52,985 bases of DNA, taken from Lachnospiraceae bacterium. Its GTDB lineage: Bacteria; Bacillota; Clostridia; Lachnospirales; Lachnospiraceae. Below the pieces are notes generated by a model, which worked only from the letters and a program-made list of their open reading frames with translations, was not told where the DNA came from and searched no databases. The DNA is taken from assembly GCA_017521605.1 (NCBI GenBank), contig JAFXCD010000093.1:1-52985 (forward strand), given 5' to 3'. Made by a program: the position numbers and the translations under genes. Each line of letters starts with the position of its first letter. The stretch's first letter is position 1. Positions 43,894-51,412 of this stretch are shown piece by piece.

Positions 43894-45072
43894 GTGAAAT
43901 TTTGGGAAAAGCTTTTTAAGAAAAAAAGACAGCGTTATCAGGAAGAGGACTGGGAGCAACTCATATATACCAGGGAAGGCGTTAATTTTGAACTGGCAGA
44001 GGAACGAAAGTCTTATGTGGATGAATGTCTGGAACAGATGGTAGTGGCTGCCAAGGAATTGGAACTTTTGGGAGGAGAGTATTCACTGGTGACGGCTTAC
44101 CTGACAGATACAGAAGAGGTAGAGGCATTACCACAGGATGAGCAGGATGCACTGATGGTTTCTGCAAAACGTTTACGGGTAGTAGAACAGGAGCGAAATG
44201 ACTACCTGACAAAAGAAAACCGCATGCCGGATTCCGTTTATTACAGCATGAAAGATAAGGAAGAAGAGCTGGAGGAAGGAATTCGGAAATTAAAGGAAGC
44301 GGAAGAGTATGGTTCCAAAATCAAACAGGATTTGAAACGTTTGTCCAGAGAACGCCATGCTTATGCATATCGTAAGGATGAATTGCTTGGGATACGTGAG
44401 AACTTAAAAGGCATGTTTGCCATATTTGCCGGAGCGCTGGTGGTTTGTATTACTATTTTAGCTATTTTGCAATTTGGTTTTAAGTTGAATACTGCAGTGG
44501 GCTGTTTTGTGGCAGTGGTAGCTGCGGCTATAGCTTTTACGGTAATCTGGCTGAAATTTACAGAAGCGGGCAGAGAACTGCTTCGCGTGGAGAAGGCTAC
44601 TAATAAGCTGATTCAATTACAAAATAAAGTGAAGATTAAATATGTTAATAATACCAATCTGTTGAATTATTTATATTTAAAATATCAGGTGGAAAATTGC
44701 AAAACTCTGGAAAAACAGTATGAAGCATATTTGCAGGAAAAGGAAGAGAGAAAGCAATATGAAGAAGCAGAGGCTAAAAGGGAGTATTATATCCGAAATC
44801 TGACCGAACAGTTGACTCGATTCCGTGTACGCTATCCGGAACGCTTTACCTCCAATGTGGATGCATTATTAAACCATAAAGAACTGGTAGAAATGCGTCA
44901 CGACCTGATTATACGAAGGCAGACTCTGCGTAAACAGATAAATTATAATAGTGATGTTATTAAGACTGTTAAGAAAGAAATTAAGGATATTGCTTTCTCT
45001 TATCCGGATTATGAACAGGAGATTAGTGCGAAGCTGACCGAATTTGAGACACGTTTTAAAGGAGTAGAATAG
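43894..45072 (+). CDS. Membrane coiled-coil protein of the DUF5717-like operon
   Basis: 392 residues from GTG 43894 (AAAGGG 9 nt upstream); an in-frame ATG at 43876 has its ribosome site too close. A long cytoplasmic coiled coil (about 30-165; LEEGIRKLKEAEEYGSKIKQ) is followed by two adjacent transmembrane helices (about 175-225: FAIFAGALVVCITILAIL, then AVGCFVAVVAAAIAFTVIWL), then a second coiled coil to the end. Hairpin insertion with both ends inside the cell suits a membrane anchor for the complex formed by the upstream proteins. The stop touches the next promoter, so no terminator separates them. Confidence 0.68.
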   Translation: MKFWEKLFKKKRQRYQEEDWEQLIYTREGVNFELAEERKSYVDECLEQMVVAAKELELLGGEYSLVTAYLTDTEEVEALPQDEQDALMVSAKRLRVVEQERNDYLTKENRMPDSVYYSMKDKEEELEEGIRKLKEAEEYGSKIKQDLKRLSRERHAYAYRKDELLGIRENLKGMFAIFAGALVVCITILAILQFGFKLNTAVGCFVAVVAAAIAFTVIWLKFTEAGRELLRVEKATNKLIQLQNKVKIKYVNNTNLLNYLYLKYQVENCKTLEKQYEAYLQEKEERKQYEEAEAKREYYIRNLTEQLTRFRVRYPERFTSNVDALLNHKELVEMRHDLIIRRQTLRKQINYNSDVIKTVKKEIKDIAFSYPDYEQEISAKLTEFETRFKGVE

Positions 45073-45101
45073 TTGACATTAGTGGGTGGGTATGATAACA
45101 T
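45073..45101 (+). promoter_or_regulatory. Promoter of the amino acid ABC transporter
   Basis: TTGACA (45073-45078), 17-nt spacer, extended -10 TGA-TAACAT (-10 at 45096-45101). It begins at the first base after the upstream stop codon. Confidence 0.65.
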
Positions 45102-45196
45102 ACTTGCATGTTGGCAAATTACTCTGATAAAGTAATAATGTGTCAAAGGAAGAATCTGAGTGGAAGAATACCATTCGGATTACAAAGGAGGCTATT

Positions 45197-45988
45197 ATGA
45201 AAAAATTTATAAGTTCAATGTTAGTGGCTGTTATGGCTATCGGTATGCTTACCGGTTGTGGTGCCAAGAAGGCTGAAAACTCTTTTACTGTAGGATTTGA
45301 TGCGGAATTCCCTCCCTATGGCTACCGTGATGAAAGTGGTGAGTATGTAGGGTTTGACCTGGATTTGGCTGCAGAGGTTTGTAAGAGAAATGACTGGGAA
45401 TTAGTAAAGCAGCCCATCGATTGGGATGCAAAGGATATGGAATTATCATCAGGTGCTATTGACTGTATCTGGAATGGTTTTACCATTAATGGCAGAGAGG
45501 AACAGTATACATGGTCTAAGCCATATGTAGATAACAGTCAGGTAGTGGTAGTAGCCGGCGATTCCGGTATTAAGAGCAAATCAGATTTGGCAGGCAAAGT
45601 AGTAGCTGTTCAGAAGGATTCTTCCGCATTGGCAGCATTAAATGACGAGGAAAACAAGGAAAACATTGCATTAAGGGATTCCTTTAAGGAATTAATCGAA
45701 TATGCAGATTATAATACTGCATTTATGGATTTGGAACAAGGTGCAGTAGAAGCAGTAGCTATCGATATCGGTGTGGCTCAATACCAGATTGAAAAGAGAG
45801 AAGCTGGTGCTTTTGTAATGTTGGATGATAAGCTGGCTACAGAGCAGTATGGTGTGGGATTCAAGCTTGGTAATGAAGAATTAAGAGATACTGTACAGAA
45901 GACTCTGGATGCAATGGTGGAGGATGGTACCTTCATGAAAATCGCAGAAAAGTGGGGATTGACCGATAGCGTTTGTCTTGGAAAGTAA
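45197..45988 (+). CDS. Polar amino acid ABC transporter substrate-binding lipoprotein
   Basis: 263 residues from ATG 45197, with AAAGGAGG 6 nt upstream (the frame reaches GTG 45140, unlikely). Lipobox LTGC (Cys at about residue 21). Family 3 solute-binding fold: VGFDAEFPPYGYRDE, GFDLDLAAEVCKRN, CIWNGFTINGRE, and KIAEKWGL at the end. Binds a polar amino acid outside the cell and delivers it to the permease encoded next. The FDAEFPPYGY block is typical of His/Gln/Arg/Cys binders; the ligand cannot be fixed. Confidence 0.9.
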   Translation: MKKFISSMLVAVMAIGMLTGCGAKKAENSFTVGFDAEFPPYGYRDESGEYVGFDLDLAAEVCKRNDWELVKQPIDWDAKDMELSSGAIDCIWNGFTINGREEQYTWSKPYVDNSQVVVVAGDSGIKSKSDLAGKVVAVQKDSSALAALNDEENKENIALRDSFKELIEYADYNTAFMDLEQGAVEAVAIDIGVAQYQIEKREAGAFVMLDDKLATEQYGVGFKLGNEELRDTVQKTLDAMVEDGTFMKIAEKWGLTDSVCLGK

Positions 45989-45994
45989 TTTAAA

Positions 45995-46023
45995 AAGAGC
46001 TGTTGCAGAAAGTGACAGCTCTT
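45995..46023 (+). terminator. Hairpin between binding-protein and permease genes
   Basis: AAGAGCTGT (45995-46003) pairs with ACAGCTCTT (46015-46023), with only CATTT after it. Probably a partial terminator or mRNA stabiliser, giving more binding protein than permease. Confidence 0.65.
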
Positions 46024-46027
46024 CATT

Positions 46028-46111
46028 TGTGATGGCGACGTGGCGAGCTCCATCGTGCTTGCACGAGGTGGTATTCGTCGGCCGCTCGTCAGAGCGAGAT
46101 TTGAAAAGCGT
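46028..46111. repeat. GC-rich palindromic intergenic element
   Basis: About 84 bases markedly richer in GC than all surroundings. It contains the near-palindrome TCGTGC-tt-GCACGA, CGCTC/GAGCG, and GATGG/CCATC pairs, so it can fold on either strand. Sits between the hairpin and the permease start, without a gene. Looks like a REP- or MITE-type repeated element; repetition elsewhere cannot be seen here. Confidence 0.4.
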
Positions 46112-46148
46112 ATCTTGTCTCTGTTAGGAAAGGTTTGGGTTAGGGATT

Positions 46149-46799
46149 ATGAATTTATTACCTATGATTTCACAATTGGCAGAAGGTTTTTTGGTGACAG
46201 TGGAGATTTTTGTACTTACACTAGTCTTTGCCATGCCTTTAGGCATGATTGTGGCATTTGGGCGTATGTCTAAAAATGTGATTATCAGAACTTTTGTAAA
46301 GGCATATATATCCATTATGCGCGGTACTCCATTGATGCTTCAGATATTGGTGGTATATTTTGGACCCTTTTATGTATTTGATATTCGAATGGGTACAGGA
46401 TATCGTTTCCCGGCGGTTATTATAGCCTTTGTTATTAATTATGCAGCTTATTTTGCAGAGATTTACCGTGCAGGTATTGAGTCCATTCCATTAGGACAGT
46501 ATGAAGCAGCAGAGGTTCTCGGATATAGTAAGGTACAGACCTTTTTTAAGATTATTTTACCTCAGGTGATTAAAAGAGTGCTTCCTCCTGTAACTAATGA
46601 AACCATTACCCTTGTAAAGGATACTTCATTGGCCTTTACCATTTCTTTGGCAGAGATGTTTACTGTGGCTAAGCAGATTGGTGCGGCACAGACCAGCATT
46701 ATGCCTTTGATGGCAGCAGGTGTATTTTATTATGTGTTTAATCTGTTGGTAGCGACAGTTATGGAAGCTATTGAGAAGAAACTGTCCTATTATCGCTAG
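46149..46799 (+). CDS. Polar amino acid ABC transporter permease
   Basis: 216 residues, five hydrophobic helices, HisM/GlnP type. The EAA loop EAAEVLGYSKVQTFFKIILP and the early RGTPLMLQILVVYFG block are diagnostic. Forms a homodimer channel in the membrane for the neighbouring binding protein and ATPase. Weak ribosome site (TTAGGG), consistent with read-through from upstream. 14 nt before the ATPase gene. Confidence 0.92.
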   Translation: MNLLPMISQLAEGFLVTVEIFVLTLVFAMPLGMIVAFGRMSKNVIIRTFVKAYISIMRGTPLMLQILVVYFGPFYVFDIRMGTGYRFPAVIIAFVINYAAYFAEIYRAGIESIPLGQYEAAEVLGYSKVQTFFKIILPQVIKRVLPPVTNETITLVKDTSLAFTISLAEMFTVAKQIGAAQTSIMPLMAAGVFYYVFNLLVATVMEAIEKKLSYYR

Positions 46800-46813
46800 T
46801 ACGGAGGAAAGAG

Positions 46814-47563
46814 ATGAAGCTGTTAGAAATTAATCACTTAAAAAAGAATTTTGACGGACTGCAGGTGTTAAAGGATATTTCTCTTTCTGTAGAAGAAGGA
46901 GAGGTGGTATCCATTATCGGTCCCTCCGGTTCCGGTAAATCTACCCTGCTTCGTTGTGCTACCCTGCTGGAAACCATGGATGGCGGAGAGTTGCTATATA
47001 TGGGAGAAACTGCAGCCGCAGGAGAGCCCTGTATTTATGAACCTAAAAAGCAGTTAAAGCAGATTAAGAAATGCTTTGGTCTGGTATTTCAGAGCTTTCA
47101 TTTATTCCCTCATTATACTGTAATGAAGAATATAATCGATGCACCGGTCAGCGTAGAGAAGATTTCTAAAAAGGAAGCAGAGGAAAGAGCCATAAAGCTT
47201 TTAAAGCAGCTGGGATTGGAGGATAAGGCACAAAGCTATCCTTATCAGCTTTCCGGCGGACAGCAGCAACGTGTGTCAATTGCCAGAGCTTTGGCTTTGC
47301 AGCCCAGAATCTTGTTCTTTGATGAGCCTACTTCTGCATTGGATCCTGAGCTTACTATCGAAGTGTTGAAGGTAATTAAGGAGTTGGCTAAGGAAAATAT
47401 GACCATGATTATCGTAACTCATGAGATGCAGTTTGCCAAGGAAGTTTCAGACAGAATTATTTTTATGGAGCAGGGGGTGATTCAGGAACAGGGTACCCCT
47501 GAAGAAATCTTTGCGTCAGAGAATACAAGGGTAAGAGAATTTATAGGTAAAATGAATACATAG
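46814..47563 (+). CDS. Polar amino acid ABC transporter ATP-binding protein
   Basis: 249 residues, GlnQ/HisP type. Walker A GPSGSGKSTLLR, Q-loop LVFQSFHLFPH, signature LSGGQQQRVSIARAL, Walker B ILFFDEPTSALDPE, H-loop TH. Strong GGAGGAAAG site. Powers uptake with the two genes upstream. A short insertion (GETAAAGEPCIYEPKKQ) follows the first beta hairpin. Confidence 0.93.
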   Translation: MKLLEINHLKKNFDGLQVLKDISLSVEEGEVVSIIGPSGSGKSTLLRCATLLETMDGGELLYMGETAAAGEPCIYEPKKQLKQIKKCFGLVFQSFHLFPHYTVMKNIIDAPVSVEKISKKEAEERAIKLLKQLGLEDKAQSYPYQLSGGQQQRVSIARALALQPRILFFDEPTSALDPELTIEVLKVIKELAKENMTMIIVTHEMQFAKEVSDRIIFMEQGVIQEQGTPEEIFASENTRVREFIGKMNT

Positions 47564-47573
47564 TGGAATTTTT

Positions 47574-47626
47574 AGGCACAATGGTGAAAAAATCAGGAAA
47601 AATTTGCTACCATTGTGCCTTTTTGA
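47574..47626 (+). terminator. Terminator of the amino acid transporter operon
   Basis: Perfect 12-bp stem AGGCACAATGGT (47574-47585) with ACCATTGTGCCT (47609-47620), then five Ts. Confidence 0.88.
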
Positions 47627-47630
47627 TATA

Positions 47631-47659
47631 TTGATTTCTGAACGGGCGTGGACTATAAT
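47631..47659 (+). promoter_or_regulatory. Promoter of the PurF-like gene
   Basis: TTGATT (47631-47636), 17-nt spacer, TATAAT (47654-47659). Leader about 30 nt; no purine riboswitch aptamer is visible. Confidence 0.72.
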
Positions 47660-47697
47660 GTTTATGCTGACTAAAAAAATAAGGAAGGGTAGAAAAG

Positions 47698-49104
47698 ATG
47701 GGCGGATTTTTTGGCGTAGCTTCAAAGGAAGATTGTGTTTTCGATTTGTTTTTTGGAACAGATTATCATTCTCATTTAGGAACCAGACGTGCCGGTATGG
47801 CCGTATACAGTGAGGAGAAGGGATACGATAGAGCGATTCATAATATTGAAAATTCCCCTTTTCGTACCAAATTTGATAAAGATGTAAATGCTATGGTGGG
47901 TAATCTGGGTATCGGATGTATTTCCGATTATGAACCACAACCCTTGATAGTTCGTTCCCATCATGGTACCTATGCGATTACCACTGTAGGTAAGATAAAT
48001 AATACTGACAAGATTGTACAGGAGCTTTTTGATAGAGGACATTCTCATTTCCTAGAGATGAGTGGTGGCGATATTAATGCAACAGAGCTGGTGGCGTCCA
48101 TTATCAATCAAAGAGAGAATGTGGTAGAGGGTATCCAGTATGCACAGGAGCTGATTGAAGGTTCCATGAGTATTATGCTGATGACACCTAAGGGAATTTA
48201 TGTGGCACGTGATAAAATGGGACGTACACCCATTGCCATCGGTAAGAAGGAGGATGCTTATTGTGCAGCATTCGAAAGCTTTGCATACTTGAATTTAGGC
48301 TATCAGGATGTAAGAGAATTAGGCCCAGGTGAAATTGCAGTGCTTACTCCGGAATATGTGACTACCTTGGTGCAGCCCGGTAAGGATATGAAGATTTGTA
48401 CCTTTCTTTGGGTATATTATGGTTATCCCTCTTCTTCCTATGAAGGAATCAGTGTAGAGCAGATGCGATATAACTGTGGAGCAAGACTGGCAGATAGAGA
48501 TAATGTGAAGCCGGATATTGTGGCAGGCGTGCCGGATTCCGGTATGGCACATGCCATCGGTTATGCTAACCGTTCAGGAATTCCTTTCTCCAGACCTTTT
48601 ATTAAATATACACCTACCTGGTCCAGATCCTTTACACCTACCATTCAGAAGCAACGTAATCTGATTGCTAAGATGAAGATGATTGCAGTACATGACCTGA
48701 TTCAGGACAAGAGTCTGCTTTTAATTGATGACTCTATAGTAAGAGGAACCCAGTTGGGCGAAACAACAGAGTTTCTATACCAGAGTGGTGCTAAGGAAGT
48801 GCACATTCGTCCTGCCTGCCCGCCGCTTATGTATAGCTGTAAGTATTTAAATTTCTCCCGCTCTTCGTCAGAGATGGATTTAATCACCAGAAGAGTGATT
48901 AAAGAAATGGAGGGAGAATCAGGTTCCTTAGATTTGATAAATTATGTAAATCCTGAAACAGCAGAATATCAGGAAATGGTAGACCGCATCTGTAAGAAGT
49001 TAAACTTTACCACTTTACGTTACCATCGTCTGGATGACATGCTGGATTCTGTAGGTATTGATCGTAGTAAGCTTTGTACCTACTGCTGGGATGGACGAGA
49101 GTAA
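47698..49104 (+). CDS. Amidophosphoribosyltransferase-like protein without the catalytic cysteine
   Basis: 468 residues. PurF fold: N-terminal glutaminase-like domain (1-225) and PRTase domain (about 260-400) with the PRPP loop LLIDDSIVRGTQ and RPFIKYTPTWSR. The four cysteines expected for the Bacillus-type 4Fe-4S cluster are present (Cys234, Cys381, Cys460, Cys463). Yet the protein begins MGGFFGV, where PurF has MCG: codon 2 is GGC, one base from TGC. Other glutaminase residues are also changed (TRRAG for HRGQ, GKINN for NGNLTN). So ammonia release from glutamine is unlikely. It may use free ammonia or have another PRPP-dependent role. Calling it purF would be unsafe. Confidence 0.88.
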   Translation: MGGFFGVASKEDCVFDLFFGTDYHSHLGTRRAGMAVYSEEKGYDRAIHNIENSPFRTKFDKDVNAMVGNLGIGCISDYEPQPLIVRSHHGTYAITTVGKINNTDKIVQELFDRGHSHFLEMSGGDINATELVASIINQRENVVEGIQYAQELIEGSMSIMLMTPKGIYVARDKMGRTPIAIGKKEDAYCAAFESFAYLNLGYQDVRELGPGEIAVLTPEYVTTLVQPGKDMKICTFLWVYYGYPSSSYEGISVEQMRYNCGARLADRDNVKPDIVAGVPDSGMAHAIGYANRSGIPFSRPFIKYTPTWSRSFTPTIQKQRNLIAKMKMIAVHDLIQDKSLLLIDDSIVRGTQLGETTEFLYQSGAKEVHIRPACPPLMYSCKYLNFSRSSSEMDLITRRVIKEMEGESGSLDLINYVNPETAEYQEMVDRICKKLNFTTLRYHRLDDMLDSVGIDRSKLCTYCWDGRE

Positions 49105-49109
49105 TTCCT

Positions 49110-49718
49110 ATGATAAAGAACATTATTTTTGATATTGGCAATGTGCTCATGCCTTTTGGATACAGAGCCTTTTATGAAAGCTTTGGATATGAGGAAGATA
49201 TTGTGGAGCGGTTATCTGTGGCCACAGCTCAGAGTCCGGACTGGAATGAACTGGACAGAGGAGTACTTTCTTATGAAGAGGTGTTGGAACGCTTTGTGGA
49301 AAATGATCCGGAGTTGGTAGAAATTATTCATAAGGTGTTTGCGGATTTACAAGGTATTTTAGGACTCTACGATTATACGGAAGGTTGGATTAAGCAACTG
49401 AAGGAAGAAGGTTACGGAGTTTATTATTTATCTAATTTCTTTAAAAAAGCAGAAGAAGACTGCAAAGAGCTGATGGGCTTTCTGGAACTTATGGATGGCG
49501 GTATTTTGTCCTATAAGGATAAGGTGACTAAGCCTGATAGACAAATCTACGAATTGTTGTTGAAACGTTTTGGACTGAAGGCAGAGGAATGTGTTTTTCT
49601 GGATGATATACAAAAGAATATAGACGGTGCCTGTGCGGTAGGAATACAAGGCATACTGTTTAAGGACAGAGAACAGGCGGTGGCAGAGTTACAGAAGCTT
49701 GGAGTTAAAACCAAATAG
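49110..49718 (+). CDS. HAD-family hydrolase, YihX-like
   Basis: 202 residues from ATG 49110, 5 nt after the PurF-like stop; an earlier in-frame ATG (49074) is inside that gene. Motif I FDIGNVLMPF (Asp plus Gly in place of the second Asp, as in YihX-type sugar phosphatases), motif II YYLSNFFK, motif III Lys in VTKPDRQIYELLL, motif IV FLDDIQKNIDGA. Probably dephosphorylates a sugar phosphate or nucleotide; its link to the PurF-like protein hints at a phosphoribosyl compound, which is inference. Confidence 0.85.
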   Translation: MIKNIIFDIGNVLMPFGYRAFYESFGYEEDIVERLSVATAQSPDWNELDRGVLSYEEVLERFVENDPELVEIIHKVFADLQGILGLYDYTEGWIKQLKEEGYGVYYLSNFFKKAEEDCKELMGFLELMDGGILSYKDKVTKPDRQIYELLLKRFGLKAEECVFLDDIQKNIDGACAVGIQGILFKDREQAVAELQKLGVKTK

Positions 49719-49728
49719 ATAAATAACA

Positions 49729-49766
49729 ATCCCTCCCACAACTTTTAGTTGGGGAGGGAATATTTT
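49729..49766. terminator. Bidirectional terminator
   Basis: TCCCTCCC and CAAC pair with GTTG and GGGAGGGA across loop TTTTA, with one bulged base. It separates the HAD gene (plus) from the small membrane protein gene (minus). Confidence 0.75.
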
Positions 49767-50040
49767 AGTCTTCTTTTGGTTCTTCCGGTTTCAAATAATT
49801 CGGGTCAGCAAAGGTATGACGATTGGTCAGTTTACCATACATCCATACATAAATCCAAATCAGGATGGGTACAGCAATGGTGGATACCAGACAAATCCGG
49901 AAATAGTTGCCGGATTCCCCAGGGTTAAAAATAGCAACCAATAAAGTAATAATATATATCGCAACCAGTAAAATAACACCGGCCATGGCAACTACCTGCT
50001 TGGAAGTGATTTTCTTCTTGGGATTGGAATGATCTTTCAT
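49765..50040 (-). CDS. Small two-helix membrane protein
   Basis: 91 residues, AAAGGAAA before the ATG on the minus strand. A charged N-terminus (MKDHSNPKKKITSK), two hydrophobic helices (about 16-38 and 47-67, joined by NPGESGNYFR), and an acidic Pro-rich tail (PEEPKED). A common type of small Lachnospiraceae membrane protein; family not recognised. Confidence 0.65.
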   Translation of the reverse strand: MKDHSNPKKKITSKQVVAMAGVILLVAIYIITLLVAIFNPGESGNYFRICLVSTIAVPILIWIYVWMYGKLTNRHTFADPNYLKPEEPKED

Positions 50041-50379
50041 AAAATTTCCTTTCTTTCGAGAGCATGATTTTTTCTGTTATTAGAATACCATTACATAAAG
50101 AAGAACGCAAGTGAAAATCCCGGACCTGCACTGACGCTAAGCCCGGGACCTTCTTAAGGGGAGGATTTAAGTATTATTTTTATCGGTTGTAAGATCAAAG
50201 GAGGGTTCCAATGATAGTACTAGTATGACCGGTTTTGAAAGAAATATTCATCTTTTTTCACGTTTTTATTGTGTTCGCGGGAATTTTGTTATATACTAGC
50301 ATTTAGCAGAGAAATCTATGTTCTCTAAGGAAAAAAGTTTCAGCTTGAAACAGAAGATAGAAAGGTATGGTATTAAGAG
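50041..50379. other. Intergenic region with hairpins, promoter and a five-codon ORF
   Basis: Contains TCCCGG/CCGGGA (about 50118-50147; on the minus strand it runs into TTTT and could terminate), a mini-ORF MIVLV at 50211-50228 behind a perfect AAAGGAGGG, and two leader hairpins of the following gene: AGAGAA/TTCTCT (50308-50326) and GTTTCA/TGAAAC (50337-50351). No larger gene. Confidence 0.45.
50269..50297 (+). promoter_or_regulatory. Promoter of the SEC-C protein gene
   Basis: TTGTGT (50269-50274), 17-nt spacer, TATACT (50292-50297). Leader about 75 nt with two small hairpins. Confidence 0.6.
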
Positions 50380-50883
50380 ATGGCTTTATTAGCACAGTGG
50401 AAGGAAGTTGCATACAACGAAAAGCTGGGAAGTGAGAAGCTGCAGCAGTTCTGGGGTGCATACTTCATGAAGGAAAAAGAGATTTATCAGCAGTTATTGG
50501 CAAATCCCGATGAGGAAGTAAAGGGTACTGTAAAGGAATTAGCAGATAAGTACAATGTATCCATCATGACTATGACCGGTTTCTTAGATGGTATTAATGA
50601 CAGCTTGGTAAAAGCAAATCCTATCGAGGAGATGGAAGAGGATACAGAAGTAAATCTGGTATTTGACAAGACTCTTTTATATAAGAACATGGTTGCTGCA
50701 GAAGCAGACTGGTTATATAATCTGGAAGAGTGGGATGGTATCTTTGATGAAGCTACCAGAAAGGTACTCTACAAGCAGCAGAAGACTTCTACCACCATCG
50801 TAAAGGACGCAAAGGTGTATCCCAACGATCCCTGCCCATGTGGTTCCGGCAAGAAGTACAAGAAGTGCTGTGGCAAGAATTAA
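50380..50883 (+). CDS. SEC-C zinc-motif protein
   Basis: 167 residues. An N-terminal helical domain without a clear family, then a SEC-C motif at residues about 148-166 ([19 protein letters not shown]) that binds one zinc through CxCx8CC. The same motif ends SecA and helps bind SecB or ribosomes; here it is on a small free-standing protein, as in many Clostridia. Ribosome site is indistinct (GTATTAAGAG). Single-gene unit. Cytoplasmic; may bind ribosomes or nascent chains, by analogy only. Confidence 0.82.
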   Translation: MALLAQWKEVAYNEKLGSEKLQQFWGAYFMKEKEIYQQLLANPDEEVKGTVKELADKYNVSIMTMTGFLDGINDSLVKANPIEEMEEDTEVNLVFDKTLLYKNMVAAEADWLYNLEEWDGIFDEATRKVLYKQQKTSTTIVKDAKVYPNDPCPCGSGKKYKKCCGKN

Positions 50884-50905
50884 ATTAATAATGCATAAAG
50901 AAATC

Positions 50906-50935
50906 GCCGCCCCGATTATCTCGGGACGGCTTTTC
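50906..50935 (+). terminator. Terminator after the SEC-C gene
   Basis: GCCGCCCCGA (50906-50915) pairs with TCGGGACGGC (50921-50930) with one mismatch, then TTTTCT. Confidence 0.78.
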
Positions 50936-50963
50936 TATTGCAATGATAAGGCTGAAAATCAGC

Positions 50964-51161
50964 TTATTTCATCTGCTCTTCCTGCTTCTTAATCATTCTA
51001 CGAACCATCTCACCGCCGATAGAACCTGCTTCACGAGAGGTTAAGTCACCATTATAACCTTCCTTAAGGTTTACACCAAGTTCAGAAGCTACTTCTGTTT
51101 TGAAACGATCCATAGCTGCCTTAGCTTCAGGAACTTCCATTCTGTTAGATCTGTTGTTCAT
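50964..51161 (-). CDS. Alpha/beta-type small acid-soluble spore protein
   Basis: 65 residues, AGGAGG before the ATG on the minus strand. Contains the two family signatures: KTEVASELGVNL (with the protease-cut site region) and GYNGDLTSREAGSIGGEMVR. Such proteins coat and protect DNA inside the spore and are degraded by GPR on germination. Transcribed from a sigma-G-type promoter, consistent with forespore expression. It shows that the organism, or a recent ancestor, makes spores. Confidence 0.95.
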   Translation of the reverse strand: MNNRSNRMEVPEAKAAMDRFKTEVASELGVNLKEGYNGDLTSREAGSIGGEMVRRMIKKQEEQMK

Positions 51162-51195
51162 GTTTGTTTCCTCCTATATTTCTATTGTCTATTTT

Positions 51196-51271
51196 CCAAG
51201 ATAAGTGTCTGCATTACACTTATCCCGGAAGAATCGTCCGTGTAAGTGTTTGTTGCCATCACTTATCTTGG
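51196..51271 (-). promoter_or_regulatory. Structured leader of the spore protein mRNA
   Basis: Four complementary arms in about 75 nt. Outer: CCAAGATAAGTG at 51196-51207 with CACTTATCTTGG at 51260-51271 (perfect 12 bp). Inner alternatives: ATAAGTGT (51201-51208) with ACACTTAT (51216-51223), and TAAGTG/CACTTA in the other half. So the RNA can form one long closing helix or two separate hairpins. Confidence 0.65.
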
Positions 51272-51274
51272 TTT

Positions 51275-51303
51275 TAGTATGAGCAGTGAAAAAAGAATTA
51301 TGT
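51275..51303 (-). promoter_or_regulatory. Sigma-G-like promoter of the spore protein gene
   Basis: On the minus strand, CATACTA (51281-51275) matches the sigma-F/G -10 consensus exactly, with ACATA (51303-51299) 17 nt upstream resembling the GCATA-type -35. The transcript would start at about 51268, at the first arm of the leader. Confidence 0.7.
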
Positions 51304-51335
51304 TGGAAAGTTTTTCAAACAAATTTCTAACACAT

Positions 51336-51364
51336 TTGACAGTACACAAATGATTCATTATAAT
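51336..51364 (+). promoter_or_regulatory. Promoter of the substrate-binding lipoprotein gene
   Basis: TTGACA (51336-51341), 17-nt spacer, TATAAT (51359-51364): perfect consensus. Confidence 0.85.
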
Positions 51365-51412
51365 AAGCCGTGGAATAAATATTTAAAACTGACGTTTTAG
51401 GAAGGACCGATT

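Noticed and set aside
46040-46273. 77-codon ORF (MASSIVLARGG...)
   Set aside because: Starts in the GC-rich palindromic element and overlaps the permease start in another frame; no ribosome site.
47560-47697. Guanine or PRPP riboswitch ahead of the PurF-like gene
   Set aside because: About 30 nt separate the predicted start of transcription and the ATG; no aptamer fits.
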